Source: Phylloscopus collybita (Eukaryota; Chordata; Aves; Passeriformes; Phylloscopidae). From it: a stretch of DNA of 64,000 nt. The notes below the pieces were generated by a model that ran no database searches, had not been told where the DNA came from, and saw only the letters and a program-made list of their open reading frames with translations. Where the stretch lies: NCBI GenBank assembly GCA_027886175.1, contig JAJNNQ010000027.1:10864001-10928000 (forward strand). The letters are read 5' to 3'. Each line of letters begins with the position of its first letter. Positions within the stretch are counted from its first letter, which is position 1. Below, one piece after another: positions 63,351-64,000 of this stretch. A program made the translations under genes and the position numbers.

Positions 63351-64000
63351 GTGGGGTGGAGAATTTGGTTTCCCATGGAAAAGGACCACCGTTCCTGTCT
63401 AATGCTGTCTGCCTGGCAATGTGATTATGACTGCGAAGTTCCATACAAATGAGGATATCTCCCAGGTGCAATCTACCACCAAATGGAAGTTTGTCTGCCC
63501 TTGTAGTGCCAAAGGCCTCCTAAAAACTGACATCAGGAATGTGGGGTGGAGACTTTGGTTTCCCATGGAAATGGGCCACCGTTTGTGTCTAATGCTATGT
63601 GCCTGCCACTGGGCTTATGCCTAGTAAAATCCCATATAAATGAGCATATCTCCCAGATGGAATCTACCACCAGTTAAAAGATTGTCTGCCCTTGTAATGC
63701 TAACGGCCTCCTACAAACTGACATCAGGAATGTGGAGAAGGCGCTTTGGTTTCCCATGGAAAAGGGCCACCCTTGGTGTTTAATGCTGTCTCCTTGCCAC
63801 TGGGCTTATGACTACTGAAATTACATACAAATGAGGATATCTCCCAGATGCAATATGCCACCAGATGGAAGTTTGTCTGCTCTTGCAGTGCCAAAGGCCT
63901 CCTTCAAACTGACATTCAGAACCTCACATGGAGACTTTGGTTTCCTATGAAAAAGGCCCACCGTTCATGTTTAATGCTGTCTGTCTACCACTGGGCTTCT
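63351..64000 (-). repeat. Satellite monomers beyond the HOR
   Basis: These last monomers keep the standard landmarks but do not follow the 6.83-kb unit. They resemble the single-monomer family containing CACCCTTGGTGTTTAATGC and CAATATGCCACCAGATGG seen elsewhere. The array is cut by the window end. Confidence 0.8.

Larger units (their letters stand above)
44217..64000 (-). repeat. Satellite array, - orientation, block 5
   Basis: The reverse-complement satellite continues to the right window edge. It comprises about 0.65 kb of transition, a 6.83-kb HOR present 2.7 times (about 44870-63350) and about 0.65 kb of unrelated-phase monomers at the end. No gene, RNA gene or mobile element is visible. 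Confidence 0.95.

Noticed and set aside
879..64000. CENP-B box in the satellite monomer
   Set aside because: The TTCG in TTCGTGTCTAATGC does not continue with the required A and CGGG spacing. I found no match in the sampled monomers.
879..64000. CRISPR array
   Set aside because: The periodic units are contiguous long monomers without short repeats separated by unique spacers, and no cas gene is present.

Overview
This window is almost entirely non-coding repetitive DNA from a vertebrate, most likely a bird. It holds no bacterial-type genes and no intact host gene. The bird inference rests on one endogenous retrovirus. Its TM envelope has the CX6CC motif and an internal Cys-bracketed loop after a Lys-Arg cleavage site, and its 6-bp target duplication fits an alpha/betaretrovirus-type integrase. 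A passerine is possible, because a 191-bp tandem repeat (Tgut191A) has been reported from zebra finch centromeric regions. I can match only the period, not the sequence, so this is a hypothesis.

Layout. (1) 1-878: a G-rich 21-bp minisatellite with two G-runs per unit. (2) 879-6915 and 10648-29040: a satellite of about 191 bp (202 bp in an 11-bp insertion variant) in + orientation. (3) 6916-10647: a decayed, internally deleted endogenous retrovirus inserted into a satellite monomer and flanked by GTCCTC direct repeats. It keeps 79 bp of the 5' LTR, a broken RNase H-integrase part of pol, an env with one internal stop, a polypurine tract and a full 3' LTR. (4) 29041-37372: the satellite in - orientation. 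(5) 37373-44216: back in + orientation. (6) 44217-64000: - orientation to the end.

Large-scale structure is the most interesting content. Blocks 4 and 5, with about 0.5 kb of flank on each side, form an imperfect palindrome of about 16.3 kb (about 28385-44690). The two outer orientation switches are reverse complements of each other. Next to it, about 44870-63350 is a young higher-order repeat (HOR): a 6832-bp unit of roughly 35 monomers present 2.7 times, with copies nearly identical by eye. A 0.79-kb, 4-monomer block occurs twice inside each complete unit. Older and more scrambled kilobase-scale duplications are visible in the + array at about 11.8-21.2 kb. Part of that array (about 21.4-22.4 kb) is the inverted relative of the HOR unit.

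Functionally, the genes do not work together. The only protein-coding material is retroviral and broken by stops at 7371, 7911, 8265 and 8768. The many short open frames in the satellite occur on both strands, shift with monomer phase and repeat with each monomer, so I treat them as by-products. The window is best read as a centromeric or pericentromeric satellite domain shaped by amplification, inversion and unequal exchange, with one retroviral insertion. All kb-scale duplications and inversions depend on the assembly being correct.
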